64,000 nt of DNA from Amycolatopsis marina (GTDB lineage: Bacteria > Actinomycetota > Actinomycetes > Mycobacteriales > Pseudonocardiaceae): NCBI RefSeq assembly GCF_900111885.1, contig NZ_FOKG01000025.1, positions 1 to 64,000 on the forward strand. The letters run 5' to 3'. Shown here in pieces: positions 44,186 through 53,260 of the stretch. The translations under genes were made by a program, and so were the position numbers. Every line of letters begins with the position of its first letter. Position 1 is the first letter of the stretch. The notes beneath the pieces were generated by a model. It saw nothing but the letters and a program-made list of their open reading frames with translations, did no database searches and was not told the DNA's origin.

Positions 44186-45046
44186 TCAGGAACCGTCGGC
44201 CTGTTCGCCGCCCACTCCGGACCCGGCACCACCGGCGTCTCCGCCGGAGTCGGCAGGCGGCGCTGAGGACTGGGAGCTGGGCACACTGCTGGCCGGCGGC
44301 TGCGAGGACTCCGTGCCTGTCGAGCTTTCCCCGGTCTCCGGCGGTGCGCTCGACTCGGGGGTGCTCGTCTCGGTGCTGCCGTCCTCGGTGCCCTGGTCCG
44401 GGGACCGGGACTCGGTGGGCTGCACATCCCCGCCCGTGCCCGCGGGCACTTCCTGCTGCTCGCGGCCCTGACCCGCACCGCCGCCGATGATCTTGCTGAC
44501 CGTGTTCCCCGTACCGCCGGACACCGCGTTTCCGGTGGTCAGCTCGAAGCCGGTGAGCACCAGCATGCCGATCACGAAAGCCAGCACGCTGGTTCCGATG
44601 ATCAACGGCCAGCGCAGCTTGCCGAGGCGGCGGTTGCCCGATTCACCATCCCCCTCGGCGACGAACATGGCCGTGTCGGCGGGGTCGGCCTTGTCGATCG
44701 CCGTGGTGTCGTGGGGCTCGGCTCCCGCCTCGACGGTCACCGGAACCGACCTCGGTTGCCGTGTGCGAGCGTCGGTGAGCGCGGCGATCATCCTGGTTCG
44801 GCGCGCGGCTTCCTTGGTGCGGCGCAACGAGCGGAGGTAGATCTCGCTGCCCACCGTCGTCGCGATACTGATGATTCCGGCGCCGAGTACGGTTCCGTAC
44901 ACTCCCAGTGACGACCCTACGAACGCGGCGGTGATGGCGGCCAGCGCGGCCGCGGCCACCTGGATGGGTTTTACCGCCGAGTTCTCCTCGGGCTCCTGCC
45001 CCTCCACCGGCCCTCTGTCCGGTCTTTCCGACTCTTGCGTTCTCAT
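44186..45046 (-). CDS. Actinobacterial membrane protein, Pro/Ser-rich tail
   Basis: Not assigned to a family. The 286-aa product has an acidic N-terminus, two adjacent hydrophobic segments (about residues 27-60), a cytoplasmic RSLRRTKEAARRTRM basic stretch, another helix near 145-165 (WPLIIGTSVLAFVIGMLVLTGF) and a 110-residue extracytoplasmic tail rich in Ser, Thr, Gly, Pro and Glu. It may be a surface or wall-associated protein. It converges on thiE with a 7-base gap. Orthologues probably exist in the family but the role is unknown. Confidence 0.7.
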   Translation of the reverse strand: MRTQESERPDRGPVEGQEPEENSAVKPIQVAAAALAAITAAFVGSSLGVYGTVLGAGIISIATTVGSEIYLRSLRRTKEAARRTRMIAALTDARTRQPRSVPVTVEAGAEPHDTTAIDKADPADTAMFVAEGDGESGNRRLGKLRWPLIIGTSVLAFVIGMLVLTGFELTTGNAVSGGTGNTVSKIIGGGAGQGREQQEVPAGTGGDVQPTESRSPDQGTEDGSTETSTPESSAPPETGESSTGTESSQPPASSVPSSQSSAPPADSGGDAGGAGSGVGGEQADGS

Positions 45047-45199
45047 TCCCGCCCCTACTCGCGTTTCCCCACGTCTCAACGAGTAAGTCGGTTCAGATGC
45101 TCCCGTCGTTGCCTCACCGTGAGCACCGACACTAAAGGCAGTCCAGATTGGACAATAAGCCTACGTGGACCTCACAAATGCCCGGGAGACAAATGAAGA

Positions 45200-45958
45200 T
45201 CAAGCGCGATAAAGGGTTGTGACGAATTTGTACCGGTCGCCACGGTAAATCGAACGGACGAATTCCACGGGCTTGCCGTCCGCCGCGAACGAGTGCCGGG
45301 ACAGCAGCAGCATAGGCATGCCGACGTCCGCACCGAGCAGTTCAGCCTCCTGCGGGCCGGCGAGCGCGGTTTCGATGGTCTCCTCGGCACGCTCCATCTC
45401 GACCCCGTAGTGCTCCCGGAGCACGGCATAGAGCGAACCGCCCCCGGAGACGTGTTTGCGCAGGCCACGGAACCGGGCCAGCGGCAGGTGGGTGGCCTCG
45501 AGCGCCATCGGCTCGGCATCGGCGAGCCGGAGGCGGTGCAGGCGCAGCACCTTCGCCCCGGTGCGAATCCCGAGCAGTTTCGCCAGGTCTGCGTCAGCGG
45601 GGAGCTCCTCGATGTCCAGCAGCTTTGAAGAAGGCTCGCGGCCCTGTGCCCGCATATCCTCGGTGTAGGAGGACAGCTGTAGCCGTTGCGCCAGCTTGGG
45701 CTCGGCGGCGAAGGTGCCCTTCCCCTGAACCCGGTGCAGCCTGCCCTCGACCGTGAGGTCGGCCAGCGCCTGGCGGACCGTGGTGCGGGAGACGTTGAAG
45801 TCACCGGCCAACGCCCGCTCGGTGGGGATGGGCGACCCGGCGGGCAACGCCTCGAGCAGGTCCAGCAGATGCCGCTTGAGTGCCCAGTATTTGGGCTCGC
45901 GCTGCACCCGCGCCCCGGACACCTGTCCGGCTTCGCCTGCGGTGGACGTCTCCAACAT
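45200..45958 (-). CDS. dasR: GntR/HutC-family regulator, DasR-like
   Basis: Transcription factor of 252 aa: N-terminal GntR winged helix with PTERALAGDFNVSRTTVRQALADL, then a UTRA ligand domain from about residue 90 (ALEATHLPLARFRGL; ending VEFVRSIYRGDRYKFVTTLYR). This fits DasR, the GlcNAc-6-P/GlcN-6-P-responsive repressor. A dre operator lies 120 bases upstream in the divergent region shared with the SIS and NagK genes, which supports the name. A 120-base featureless gap follows the gene. Confidence 0.83.
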   Translation of the reverse strand: MLETSTAGEAGQVSGARVQREPKYWALKRHLLDLLEALPAGSPIPTERALAGDFNVSRTTVRQALADLTVEGRLHRVQGKGTFAAEPKLAQRLQLSSYTEDMRAQGREPSSKLLDIEELPADADLAKLLGIRTGAKVLRLHRLRLADAEPMALEATHLPLARFRGLRKHVSGGGSLYAVLREHYGVEMERAEETIETALAGPQEAELLGADVGMPMLLLSRHSFAADGKPVEFVRSIYRGDRYKFVTTLYRA

Positions 45959-46076
45959 GACCGACTCCTCGAACTCCGTGTCCCAACTCCTCCACACACA
46001 GCATGCCCTCTCGCGGGCGCTGTGGAGCCCCGGGGAGGAAAAGTACCCTTCGCACGTGTGCTGTCGACCAGCTAGC

Positions 46077-46092
46077 ATTGGTCTAGACCTCA
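46077..46092. promoter_or_regulatory. dre operator (DasR site)
   Basis: TTGGTCTAGACCTC contains the perfect palindrome GGTCTAGACC at the centre of the DasR consensus. It lies 36 bases before the SIS-domain gene in the divergent promoter region. Confidence 0.85.
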
Positions 46093-46128
46093 TCCGACCA
46101 CTCAGGTACCGCCGGAATCGGGAGCGAG

Positions 46129-47184
46129 ATGACCAGCAGGGACAGCGGCCAACGACCTGGCCAGCACATGAGTGCCGAGGTCGCCCAGCAACCAGACATG
46201 CTGGCGGGCCTCGTTGACCGCAGGGGAGACATCGCCGAGGTCGCGAGGAGCATCGCCGCGCGGCCACCGCGGTTCGCGCTGCTCGCGGCCCGCGGCTCCA
46301 GCGACCACGCGGCGCTCTACGCCAAATACCTGATCGAGGTGCTGCTCGGCCTGCCCACGGGCCTGGTCTCGCCCTCCACCTCGACGCTCTACGGCGCCAA
46401 GCCCGATCTGCGGGACGTGCTGTTGATCTCGGTGAGCCAAAGCGGCGGTTCCCCCGACCTGCTCGAGGTCACCGAGGCGGCACGGCGCCAGGGTGCGCTC
46501 ACCGTCTCGGTCAGCAACACCCCGTCCTCGCCGCTGCACAGTGCGGCGGAGCTCGCCGTCGACATCGGTGCCGGGCCGGAGAACGCGGTCGCGGCCACCA
46601 AGACCTACACCTCGACCTTGCTGGCGCTCTACCTGTTGATCGACGCCGTGCGCGGTGGCGAGGGCGCCCACGTGGCATCGATCGGCGAGCAGGCACAGCG
46701 CGCACTCGACAGCACCGAGGACGCCGTGGCCAGGGCGGTGGACCGCTACCGGTTCGTCGAGCGGGTCATCACGACCGGGCGCGGCTACTCCTACGCGAGC
46801 GCGGCGGAGTCCGCACTCAAGCTCGCCGAGACCAGCTACCTCGCCGCCCGCGCCTACAGCGGGGCCGACCTGCTGCACGGTCCGGTGGCCGCCATCGACG
46901 AGGACACCGCGGTGCTCGCCGTGACCAGCGCGGGCAAGGGCGGTGCGGCGATGCACGACGTGCTCGACGCCGTGACCGGCCGGGGCGCCGACGTGCTCGC
47001 GGTCGGCTCGGCCGCGGGAAAGGTGCCCGCGGCGGTGCGCATCGAGGTTCCGGAGACGACCGAGGAGGTCGCCCCCATCCTGGAGATACTGCCGATCCAG
47101 CGGCTCGCGCTCGGCCTCGCGCTGGCCAGGGGCGGAGATCCGGACCGCCCGCGCGGGCTGCAGAAGGTGACCAGGACCCGATGA
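46129..47184 (+). CDS. SIS-domain sugar isomerase/deaminase, likely glucosamine-6-phosphate type
   Basis: Protein of 351 aa with two SIS domains, like the isomerase half of GlmS and NagB-II deaminases. LLAARGSSDHAALYAKYL, LISVSQSGGSPDLLEVTEAAR, TKTYTSTL and GRGYSYASAAESALKLAETSYL are sugar-phosphate-binding segments. It probably deaminates glucosamine-6-P or handles a related amino-sugar phosphate. The N-terminal amidotransferase domain of GlmS is absent. Its stop overlaps nagK (ATGA). Confidence 0.85.
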   Translation: MTSRDSGQRPGQHMSAEVAQQPDMLAGLVDRRGDIAEVARSIAARPPRFALLAARGSSDHAALYAKYLIEVLLGLPTGLVSPSTSTLYGAKPDLRDVLLISVSQSGGSPDLLEVTEAARRQGALTVSVSNTPSSPLHSAAELAVDIGAGPENAVAATKTYTSTLLALYLLIDAVRGGEGAHVASIGEQAQRALDSTEDAVARAVDRYRFVERVITTGRGYSYASAAESALKLAETSYLAARAYSGADLLHGPVAAIDEDTAVLAVTSAGKGGAAMHDVLDAVTGRGADVLAVGSAAGKVPAAVRIEVPETTEEVAPILEILPIQRLALGLALARGGDPDRPRGLQKVTRTR

Positions 47185-48137
47185 TGGACGGGCACGAGGG
47201 GCACGTCGTCGGCGTGGACGCAGGCGGTACGTCCACCAGGGCATTGGCCGTCGGCCCCGACGGGTCGATGCTCGGCAGGGGCCGATCCGGCGGAGCGAAC
47301 CCGAACTCCCATTCCCCGGAGGATGCGACGGCGCACCTCGCCGAAGCGATCACAGCGGCGCTGAGCGGGCTGGACGCGGCGAGAACGCGCGCCTGTGTCG
47401 TGGGTATGGCCGGGGCGAGCAAGCTGAGCGACCCGGTCGTCGCCGAGGCGTTCGACCGGACCTGGGACGGGCTCGGGCTCGGCTGCCCGGTTCGCGTCGT
47501 GAGCGACGCGGAGGCGGCGTTCGCCTCCGCGACGACCGCGCCGGACGGCACGGTGCTGATCGCGGGCACCGGCTCGATCGCCGCGCGGATTCGCAAGCGC
47601 AGGCGCGTCTCGGTAGCCGGGGGTTACGGCTGGTTGCTCGGCGACGAGGGGTCGGCGTTCTGGCTGGGCAGGCAGGCCGTCCGGGCGACCCTGGACGCAC
47701 TCACCGGCGGGCAGCCGATCGACGGGCTGTCGGCGACGGTCCTCGCCGAGGCGTTCGGCGAGTCACCCTCGGGCACACCGCTCGAGGTCGCGCACAAGCT
47801 GATCACCATGGCCAACGCCGAGGCGCCCATCCGGCTCGCCCGCTTCGCGCCGCTGGTGAGTGCGGCAGAGCAGCAGGGCGACCCGGCCGCGGCGAGGATC
47901 ACCACGCGCGCCGCCGAACTACTGGTCGCGCAAGCGCTTGCGGCCCGGGAGCCGGGCGAGGACACGCCCGTCGTGCTGGTCGGCAGCGTCCTCAGCCAGT
48001 GTGGCCCGGTCGCGCGCGAGGTGCGCGCAGGACTGGCGGACCTCGACGTGCTGGGCAGTGCCGACGGCGAACTCGGCGCTGCCTGGCTAGCCGCGGTGGA
48101 CGCCTACGGCGAGGACGCCCCCCGCCCCCAGCCGTAG
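47181..48137 (+). CDS. nagK: N-acetylglucosamine kinase (BadF/NagK type)
   Basis: ASKHA-fold kinase of 318 aa. VGVDAGGTSTRALAV is the phosphate-1 motif, VLIAGTGSIAARI phosphate 2, and GGYGWLLGDEGSAFWLGRQAV is typical of GlcNAc kinases of the BadF/BadG group. It is coupled to the SIS gene and under the dre operator. Together they would phosphorylate internalised GlcNAc and feed it onward; a deacetylase (NagA) is not in the window. Confidence 0.85.
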   Translation: MMDGHEGHVVGVDAGGTSTRALAVGPDGSMLGRGRSGGANPNSHSPEDATAHLAEAITAALSGLDAARTRACVVGMAGASKLSDPVVAEAFDRTWDGLGLGCPVRVVSDAEAAFASATTAPDGTVLIAGTGSIAARIRKRRRVSVAGGYGWLLGDEGSAFWLGRQAVRATLDALTGGQPIDGLSATVLAEAFGESPSGTPLEVAHKLITMANAEAPIRLARFAPLVSAAEQQGDPAAARITTRAAELLVAQALAAREPGEDTPVVLVGSVLSQCGPVAREVRAGLADLDVLGSADGELGAAWLAAVDAYGEDAPRPQP

Positions 48138-48344
48138 GCAGCGCACATCAGCCTCGCTCGTACCTCACTCCGCGTGCAGGGCCTCCGCCTCACCGGAGTC
48201 AGCGCGCGCCATCACCCTTGCTCTCGGCGGCGAGCCGCAGGCAGCGCACATCAGCCTCGCTCGTACCTCGCTCCGCGTGCAGGGCCTCCGCCTCACCGGA
48301 GTCAGCGCGCGCCATCACCCTTGCTCTCGGCGGCGAGCCGCAGG
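48136..48344. repeat. 103-base tandem duplication with family C motif
   Basis: Two copies of a 103-base unit (48136-48238, 48239-48341) differ by one base. Each contains TCGCTCGTACCTC.CTCCGC (family C) and the 3' end of the DUF3159 gene including its stop; the outer copy is a relic between nagK and the intact gene end. The 25.4-kb locus shows the same design. Confidence 0.9.
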
Positions 48345-48976
48345 CCGGGATGCTCCTGCGGGAGCGACTTGTGCAGGACCCAGCCGCTCACCGCGATCGT
48401 GAGCGCCACCAGTGGCCAGGAGAGCACCGTGCGGGCGACGCCGAGTGCCACCACCGCACCACTCCACCACAGCAGGCCGAACACGATCACCCTGATCGTG
48501 TACTGCAGCACCCAGATCCAACTGGCCCGCGAATAGGCCCGCAGGAGTGCGGGGTCCCGGCGCCAGCGGGTCCGCTGCCCGAGCAGCGTGCCCACCACGA
48601 CGCCGAGCAACGGCCAGCGGAGCACGATGCTCGCGGACCACACCAGTGCGCTCGCGACGTTCGACAGCAGCTGGATCAGGAAGAAGTCCTCGGCGCGCCC
48701 GGTATAGAGCGCGATCAGCGCCCCGGCGATCACCGCTGTCAGGCTCACCACGACGGCCCGGGCCTTGCCGCCTCGGGAAAGCCGCACTGCGCCCACCACG
48801 ATGCTCACCGCGATCGCGGCAGCCGCGCCCCAGGCGATCGAACTGTCGGCAACCAGCCAGCCCACCACGAAGGCCGCGGGCGGCAGGCTCGCGTCCACCG
48901 CACCGCCGCGCCCACCGAGCAGGGTGGCCAGCGATTCCCGCGCCGGGGCGGGCTCAGGCACGGGACTGTCGGTCAC
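48302..48976 (-). CDS. DUF3159 family membrane protein
   Basis: Integral membrane protein of 224 aa with about six hydrophobic segments. The family block is ESLATLLGGRGGAVDASLPPAAFVVGWLV near the N-terminus, then GRAEDFFLIQLLSNVASALVWSASIVLRWPLLGVVVG and TRWRRDPALLRAYSRASWIWV. Function unknown. GTG start at 48976. Its last codons are part of a 103-base tandem duplication, which leaves the gene intact. Confidence 0.87.
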   Translation of the reverse strand: MTDSPVPEPAPARESLATLLGGRGGAVDASLPPAAFVVGWLVADSSIAWGAAAAIAVSIVVGAVRLSRGGKARAVVVSLTAVIAGALIALYTGRAEDFFLIQLLSNVASALVWSASIVLRWPLLGVVVGTLLGQRTRWRRDPALLRAYSRASWIWVLQYTIRVIVFGLLWWSGAVVALGVARTVLSWPLVALTIAVSGWVLHKSLPQEHPGLRLAAESKGDGAR

Positions 48977-49245
48977 GTCCTATAGCGTGCCTCAAATCAG
49001 GCCAAGGGTCAGGCCCGGATGAGAGCTTCGTTACATCCATCCGTCCGCGACCCGGGCAGCGGCCGGTATTGACGGAAGACGCAGTAATGCGGATGCAGGA
49101 TCGGCCGACAAAGGAAGAGACTGGGGACCCTCGTCGGAACCGACGGTGGCGAAGGGCAGGACTACCTGGGCAAGTCGGGATGTTGACCAGGGGACGGACG
49201 CACTTGGCGGGGATCGCACCAGGCGCGGATGGAGGGAGACGCAAC

Positions 49246-50076
49246 GTGTACGCCTTCGACAGTTTTGTGGCACTCGGCGACAGCTTCACGGAAGGGCTCA
49301 ACGACGCGCGGCCGGACGGCACGTTCCGCGGCTGGGCCGACCGTCTCGCCGAGATCCTCGCGGGAGGCCGTACCGGTTTCCAGTACGCGAACCTCGCGCT
49401 GCGGGGCAAGATGCTCGGCGAGGTCGTGGAGGAACAACTCCCGATCGCCCTGGAAGTCCGGCCGGATGTGGTCACGCTCTGCGCGGGCGGCAACGACATC
49501 ATCGTTCCCGGTGCCGACGTCGACGCCGTCGCCGGACGGTTCGAGGCCGCGGTCGCGAAACTGCGCGCCGCCGGGATCAACGTCGTGATCTTCACCGGTC
49601 CGGACACCAAGCAGGTATCGGTGATGAACATCCTGCGGGGCAAGGTCGGGATCTACAACGCGCACCTCTGGGCCATCGCCGACCGATACGGTGCCAAGGT
49701 GGTCGATCTCTGGGCCATGGACGCGCTGCACGATCTGCGGGCCTGGAGCGACGACCGGTTGCACTTCACCGCGGAGGGGCATCGCCGCATCGCGCTGCGC
49801 ACTGCCGAGGTGCTCGGTGTTTCCACGGAAGCGGACTGGCGCGAGCCGTGGCCGGAGAACGACGAGCACGCCACCTGGATCACCTCACGACGGTCAGATC
49901 TGGAATGGACACGAGCACACCTGCTGCCGTGGATCCGGCGGCAGCTGCGCGGTGAGTCCATGGGGGACGGCCTCGCGCCCAAGCGTCCACAGCTGATGCC
50001 GCTCATCGAAGCCGCGCCAGAGCCGCCCGCCATCGGCCTGGTCGACGTCGCCGCCTGCAACCAAGACCTGCGCTGA
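49246..50076 (+). CDS. SGNH/GDSL-family hydrolase
   Basis: Esterase-fold protein of 276 aa. Block I is FVALGDSFTEGLND with nucleophile Ser, block II gives the Gly in NLALRGKMLGE, block III is LCAGGNDIIVPGA with Asn, and block V is DRLHFTAEGHRRIA with Asp and His. No signal peptide, so probably cytoplasmic. GTG follows GGAGGGAGACGCAAC. The C-terminal third (WREPWPENDEHATW onward) is conserved in actinobacterial relatives. Substrate unknown. Confidence 0.88.
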   Translation: MYAFDSFVALGDSFTEGLNDARPDGTFRGWADRLAEILAGGRTGFQYANLALRGKMLGEVVEEQLPIALEVRPDVVTLCAGGNDIIVPGADVDAVAGRFEAAVAKLRAAGINVVIFTGPDTKQVSVMNILRGKVGIYNAHLWAIADRYGAKVVDLWAMDALHDLRAWSDDRLHFTAEGHRRIALRTAEVLGVSTEADWREPWPENDEHATWITSRRSDLEWTRAHLLPWIRRQLRGESMGDGLAPKRPQLMPLIEAAPEPPAIGLVDVAACNQDLR

Positions 50077-50138
50077 TCCACCGATAGGCGAGGATTTCTC
50101 AAGTCGCATCGGGACCAGAGCGGGCTTACAGTCAGCCC

Positions 50139-50798
50139 ATGTCCGGTCCACGCGGCTGGCTCCCGCTGATTCCGCTCGGGCTGCTGGTGACAGGGGTACT
50201 CACCCTGCTCGCCGGATGGACAACCGGGCAGGACATCGAAGCCGGTCTTACCGAGCGTTCCGCTGCCGCCCTTGCCGAGGAAGGGCTGGACGGCGGGACA
50301 GTCACGTTCGACGGGCGGGACGCCACTGTGGCTGGATTCGCCGGCGACCGGGCAGAGCAGGCCGCCGCTGTCGTGCGCTCGGTCTCCGGAGTACGTGTCG
50401 TCGAGCACGCGGGTGCCGAGACCACGAGCGGCTCCGGCGGGCAGAGCATCGAGGAGCTACAAGCCGAGATCGACCGGCTGCTGGAGGACGAACCCATCTC
50501 GTTCGTACCGGACACAGCCGAGCTGACCCAGGAGGGTGCGCGCACCGCGCAGCAGGTCGCCGAGCTGCTCACCGGGGCCGGCGGCTACGAGGTGATCGAG
50601 GTCGGCGGCCACGTCGCGGCGACTCCGGGAGACGAGTCCACCGCGATGTCGCTCTCCACCGACCGCGCCCAGACCGTGGTCGACCTGCTGGTTTCCGAGG
50701 GGCTACCGACTGGGCGGATCACAGCCAGGGGCTACGGCGCGACCCAGCCGCGCACCGACGGCGGCGACGACCGCCGGGTGGAGATCACACTGAGGTGA
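50139..50798 (+). CDS. OmpA-family protein with BON-like domain (ArfA type)
   Basis: Envelope protein of 219 aa: transmembrane helix (residues 7-25), BON-like repeat (LTERSAAALAEEGLDGGTVTFDGRDATVAGF), then an OmpA peptidoglycan-associating domain (ISFVPDTAELTQEGARTAQQVAELL, ARGYGATQPRTDGGDDRRVEITL). The organisation is that of M. tuberculosis ArfA (Rv0899), which acts with ArfB/ArfC in growth at acid pH. The downstream gene encodes a small membrane protein as in that operon. Confidence 0.85.
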   Translation: MSGPRGWLPLIPLGLLVTGVLTLLAGWTTGQDIEAGLTERSAAALAEEGLDGGTVTFDGRDATVAGFAGDRAEQAAAVVRSVSGVRVVEHAGAETTSGSGGQSIEELQAEIDRLLEDEPISFVPDTAELTQEGARTAQQVAELLTGAGGYEVIEVGGHVAATPGDESTAMSLSTDRAQTVVDLLVSEGLPTGRITARGYGATQPRTDGGDDRRVEITLR

Positions 50799-50811
50799 GA
50801 GAGGGATTGCC

Positions 50812-51234
50812 ATGATGTGGCTGGCCGGGCAGATCTGGCTCTGGTTACTGATCTCCTTCGCGCTGGGGGCCGGGATCACCGGGTTTCTCCTGACCCGGCG
50901 GCAACCCGCCAAGCCAGAGATCAGTACTGCCGAGCAGCATCCGGAACCGGGCGGCCAGGACCGCGTCGGAACCCGGGCAGAGGACAGCGCAGGCTCTCGG
51001 GCCCACACCGAAGCTCCCGAACGGATCTCCGGTGACATCCCACTGCCCGCCGCGGCGTACGACCGGTTCGAGCCCCAGGACGACGATCTGACTCAGCAGA
51101 TCAACCTCGGCGGTCAGTCGGGAACGCTTCCGCGCGATGAGAGCTGGCGCTCCAGGAACGAATGGCCGGGCGAGGACGACGGACACACCACCGAGATCGT
51201 GGACGACTCGGGCCACCGTCCGCGTGAGCGCTGA
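50812..51234 (+). CDS. Small membrane protein, probable ArfA partner
   Basis: Protein of 140 aa with one N-terminal helix (MMWLAGQIWLWLLISFALGAGITGFLL) and a polar, Glu/Gly-rich tail without recognised domain. It starts 13 bases after the OmpA-type gene, behind GAGAGGGA. Position and topology recall ArfB/ArfC, but sequence alone does not prove orthology. The tail is mostly disordered-looking. Confidence 0.65.
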   Translation: MMWLAGQIWLWLLISFALGAGITGFLLTRRQPAKPEISTAEQHPEPGGQDRVGTRAEDSAGSRAHTEAPERISGDIPLPAAAYDRFEPQDDDLTQQINLGGQSGTLPRDESWRSRNEWPGEDDGHTTEIVDDSGHRPRER

Positions 51235-51379
51235 GACCGAACTGATAAATTCGAACATCCATGCGAGCGAAGGCCGCGCCGGGCCATCTGGGGAATCCAT
51301 CGATGCGGCACGTGCCGTCCGCTGCGTGGATCTCGCAGGGCGGGTGACTCGCCGCAGGACACGCACCGTAAGGAGGCAG

Positions 51380-51886
51380 ATGGCGCTCCCGCACTGGACG
51401 CCGGACAACCTGCTGCCGCCTGGCCGGCATCCCGCCGACCTCTCCGACATCTACGAGCGGTTCGTCTGGGACGCCCCGCACCGTAACGAGCGGGAGAACC
51501 TCTTCGGCGCTCTCGGCGGCTATCTCGGTGTCGTCATGCGGATGATCCCGGCGGGACGGGCCTGGATCAGCGGCGGCTTCACCACCCGAATGGATGGTGT
51601 TCCACGCGATATCGACGTCCTGCTGCTGCCTGACGACTGGGGCAGTCTCAAGCGTCTGGACAGTGTGGCGAGGGCGGAAATCTATGGCCTGCTGACGCTG
51701 CGCGGAGTGATCGTGGAGCAGCCGGTGATGTACTTGGACCAGGTTCAGCCGGTGGGCGGGCTGCTGGACGGCTTCCTCTGCCGTCCCGGCGACGAGGAGA
51801 CCTGGGCCGAGACATGGTCGGCGGTGCGGGGACCGCACGGCACCGTCGAGGGGCTCGTCAAGGGTTTCGCGGAAGTGACCTGGTGA
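51380..51886 (+). CDS. DUF6932-type nucleotidyltransferase-like protein
   Basis: Protein of 168 aa. LLPPGRHPADLSDIYERFV at the start and WISGGFTTRMDGVPRDIDVLLLPDDW are as in DUF6932. The G-G-x12-D-x-D pattern resembles the active site of polymerase-beta-fold nucleotidyltransferases, with the DID pair present. ATG follows AAGGAGG. It is seven bases from a second gene of unknown family in the same direction. Two-gene cassettes with minimal nucleotidyltransferases are often toxin-antitoxin or defence modules, but no antitoxin signature was recognised here. Function not assigned. Confidence 0.6.
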   Translation: MALPHWTPDNLLPPGRHPADLSDIYERFVWDAPHRNERENLFGALGGYLGVVMRMIPAGRAWISGGFTTRMDGVPRDIDVLLLPDDWGSLKRLDSVARAEIYGLLTLRGVIVEQPVMYLDQVQPVGGLLDGFLCRPGDEETWAETWSAVRGPHGTVEGLVKGFAEVTW

Positions 51887-51893
51887 GGACGGT

Positions 51894-52769
51894 ATGAGGT
51901 TCCGGCGCATCGCCGACGACATTCCCGGTGGTACCTGGCTGGACGACCTGGCACGCGCCTCCGCGATGTCGGCCTACGCCAAGTTCGAACGCACCTCCCG
52001 AGCGCCACTGCTGCGGGTATCGGTTCTCGGCTCGACCCAATTGGACGCCTACACGTTCTCCGACATCAGCCGCTCCTTGCAGGACGCGACCGCGAAGATC
52101 GGACACATCGTTCGCAACCCGCAGGGCGAGATCACCTCGGTGCAACCCGCGGACCGGGAGAAGGCACCGCTGATCCAGCGCGGCCAGGCGGGCAACACCA
52201 TCTTCTTCGGCTTTCCGGAGATCGGTGCCGAGGACGCGCTCATCCAGGACGGCATCGAGACGCTGTCTGAGCGCGCGGTCAAGGAACTCTGTGACTTCCT
52301 CCCGGTCAACGGCTCCGACGACGGCGCGCTCGACGCGGTCCTGCTGCAGCGCGACACCGTGCGCAACGCCGTGAGCGACATCGTCAACGCGGTGACCAAG
52401 AACTCGGGAATCGGCCTGACGCTCACCCCCACCTCCGGCGAGGAGGTGGCGCGCAGCATGACCACCGAGCAGGCCAGGGTGCTGCAGAGCAGCCTTCGCG
52501 AGTCCCGTGAGGACGTCGGCTACGAGACTGTGACCGGCAGGCTCGACGGTGTGCGTACCCGTCGGCGCATCTTCTATCTGGAACGTGACACCGGCGGAAC
52601 CATCCAGGGCGCTGTCGCGCCCGACCTGCTCGACGAGATCAAGCTGAAGCTGGATCAGCCAGTCACGGCGCGCCTGCGGGTGGTTCGGACAACGACGATC
52701 GACGGCCGCCGCGGCAGGCCGGTGTACGAGCTGCTGGAGATCCGCTCCCAGGGGAGTCTGTTCGACTGA
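51894..52769 (+). CDS. Unrecognised protein paired with the nucleotidyltransferase-like gene
   Basis: Not recognised. The 291-aa product is soluble and acidic. It starts MRFRRIADDIPGGTWLDDLARASA, carries a middle helical part, and ends with a beta-rich segment YETVTGRLDGVRTRRRIFYLERD continuing to DGRRGRPVYELLEIRSQGSLFD that looks like a small barrel domain. ATG follows GAGGAC, coupled to the upstream gene. Codon use is normal for the genome. A repeat-rich gap follows. It may be a regulator or antitoxin of the upstream protein; this is a guess. Confidence 0.55.
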   Translation: MRFRRIADDIPGGTWLDDLARASAMSAYAKFERTSRAPLLRVSVLGSTQLDAYTFSDISRSLQDATAKIGHIVRNPQGEITSVQPADREKAPLIQRGQAGNTIFFGFPEIGAEDALIQDGIETLSERAVKELCDFLPVNGSDDGALDAVLLQRDTVRNAVSDIVNAVTKNSGIGLTLTPTSGEEVARSMTTEQARVLQSSLRESREDVGYETVTGRLDGVRTRRRIFYLERDTGGTIQGAVAPDLLDEIKLKLDQPVTARLRVVRTTTIDGRRGRPVYELLEIRSQGSLFD

Positions 52770-52894
52770 GGCGGGCACAAAACCTCACCACAACGACACC
52801 CATCCGCCGAAGGAGACGCACGCAGCGCGCAGCCTGCGAAGCGCTGCAAAATAAACACAGCCTGAGGCGTAGCGATCTCCGCACCCAGCCCTAC

Positions 52895-52982
52895 CTCGCA
52901 CTTTCCCGGGAAAGTGCGAGCCGGCACGCCCTTGACCTGGTACGGGAGTTTCCATCCCCGCACTTTCCCGGGAAAGTGCGGG
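52895..52982. repeat. Two family A palindromes in tandem
   Basis: Perfect copies of the 22-bp palindrome lie at 52897-52918 and 52959-52980; flanking symmetry extends them to 26 bases each. They are 62 bases apart in the gap after the unexplained cassette. The rest of 52770-53260 holds a family B copy and no gene. Confidence 0.9.
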
Positions 52983-53012
52983 CTTGGGTTGGGGGTACTT
53001 GACGACGATGTC

Positions 53013-53045
53013 GATCTTGCTTGGGGGTACTTGCAGGCGCACCAT
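53013..53045 (+). repeat. Dispersed repeat family B, single copy
   Basis: Core CTTGGGGGTACTTGCAGGCG, as at 25.3 kb. A partial copy, TTGGGGGTACTTG, lies just before it near 52988. Confidence 0.85.
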
Positions 53046-53260
53046 CCCCACGCGACTGGCCGGCCGGAACTCCCCCCACCAGGGCCGGCCGGCCAGCACG
53101 CAACGGCTCGTCTCGTGAGACGCCCGTCTTCCTCCGCGCAGCCCTCCCTGCGTCACGAAGGAACAGTGCCGCCACAGCAACTCCTCCCCCTGAAGGCCGC
53201 TGTGGCAAGCACTGCGATTCGGACAGTACGCCGAACGATCGTGACGCCACTAAGAATCCG

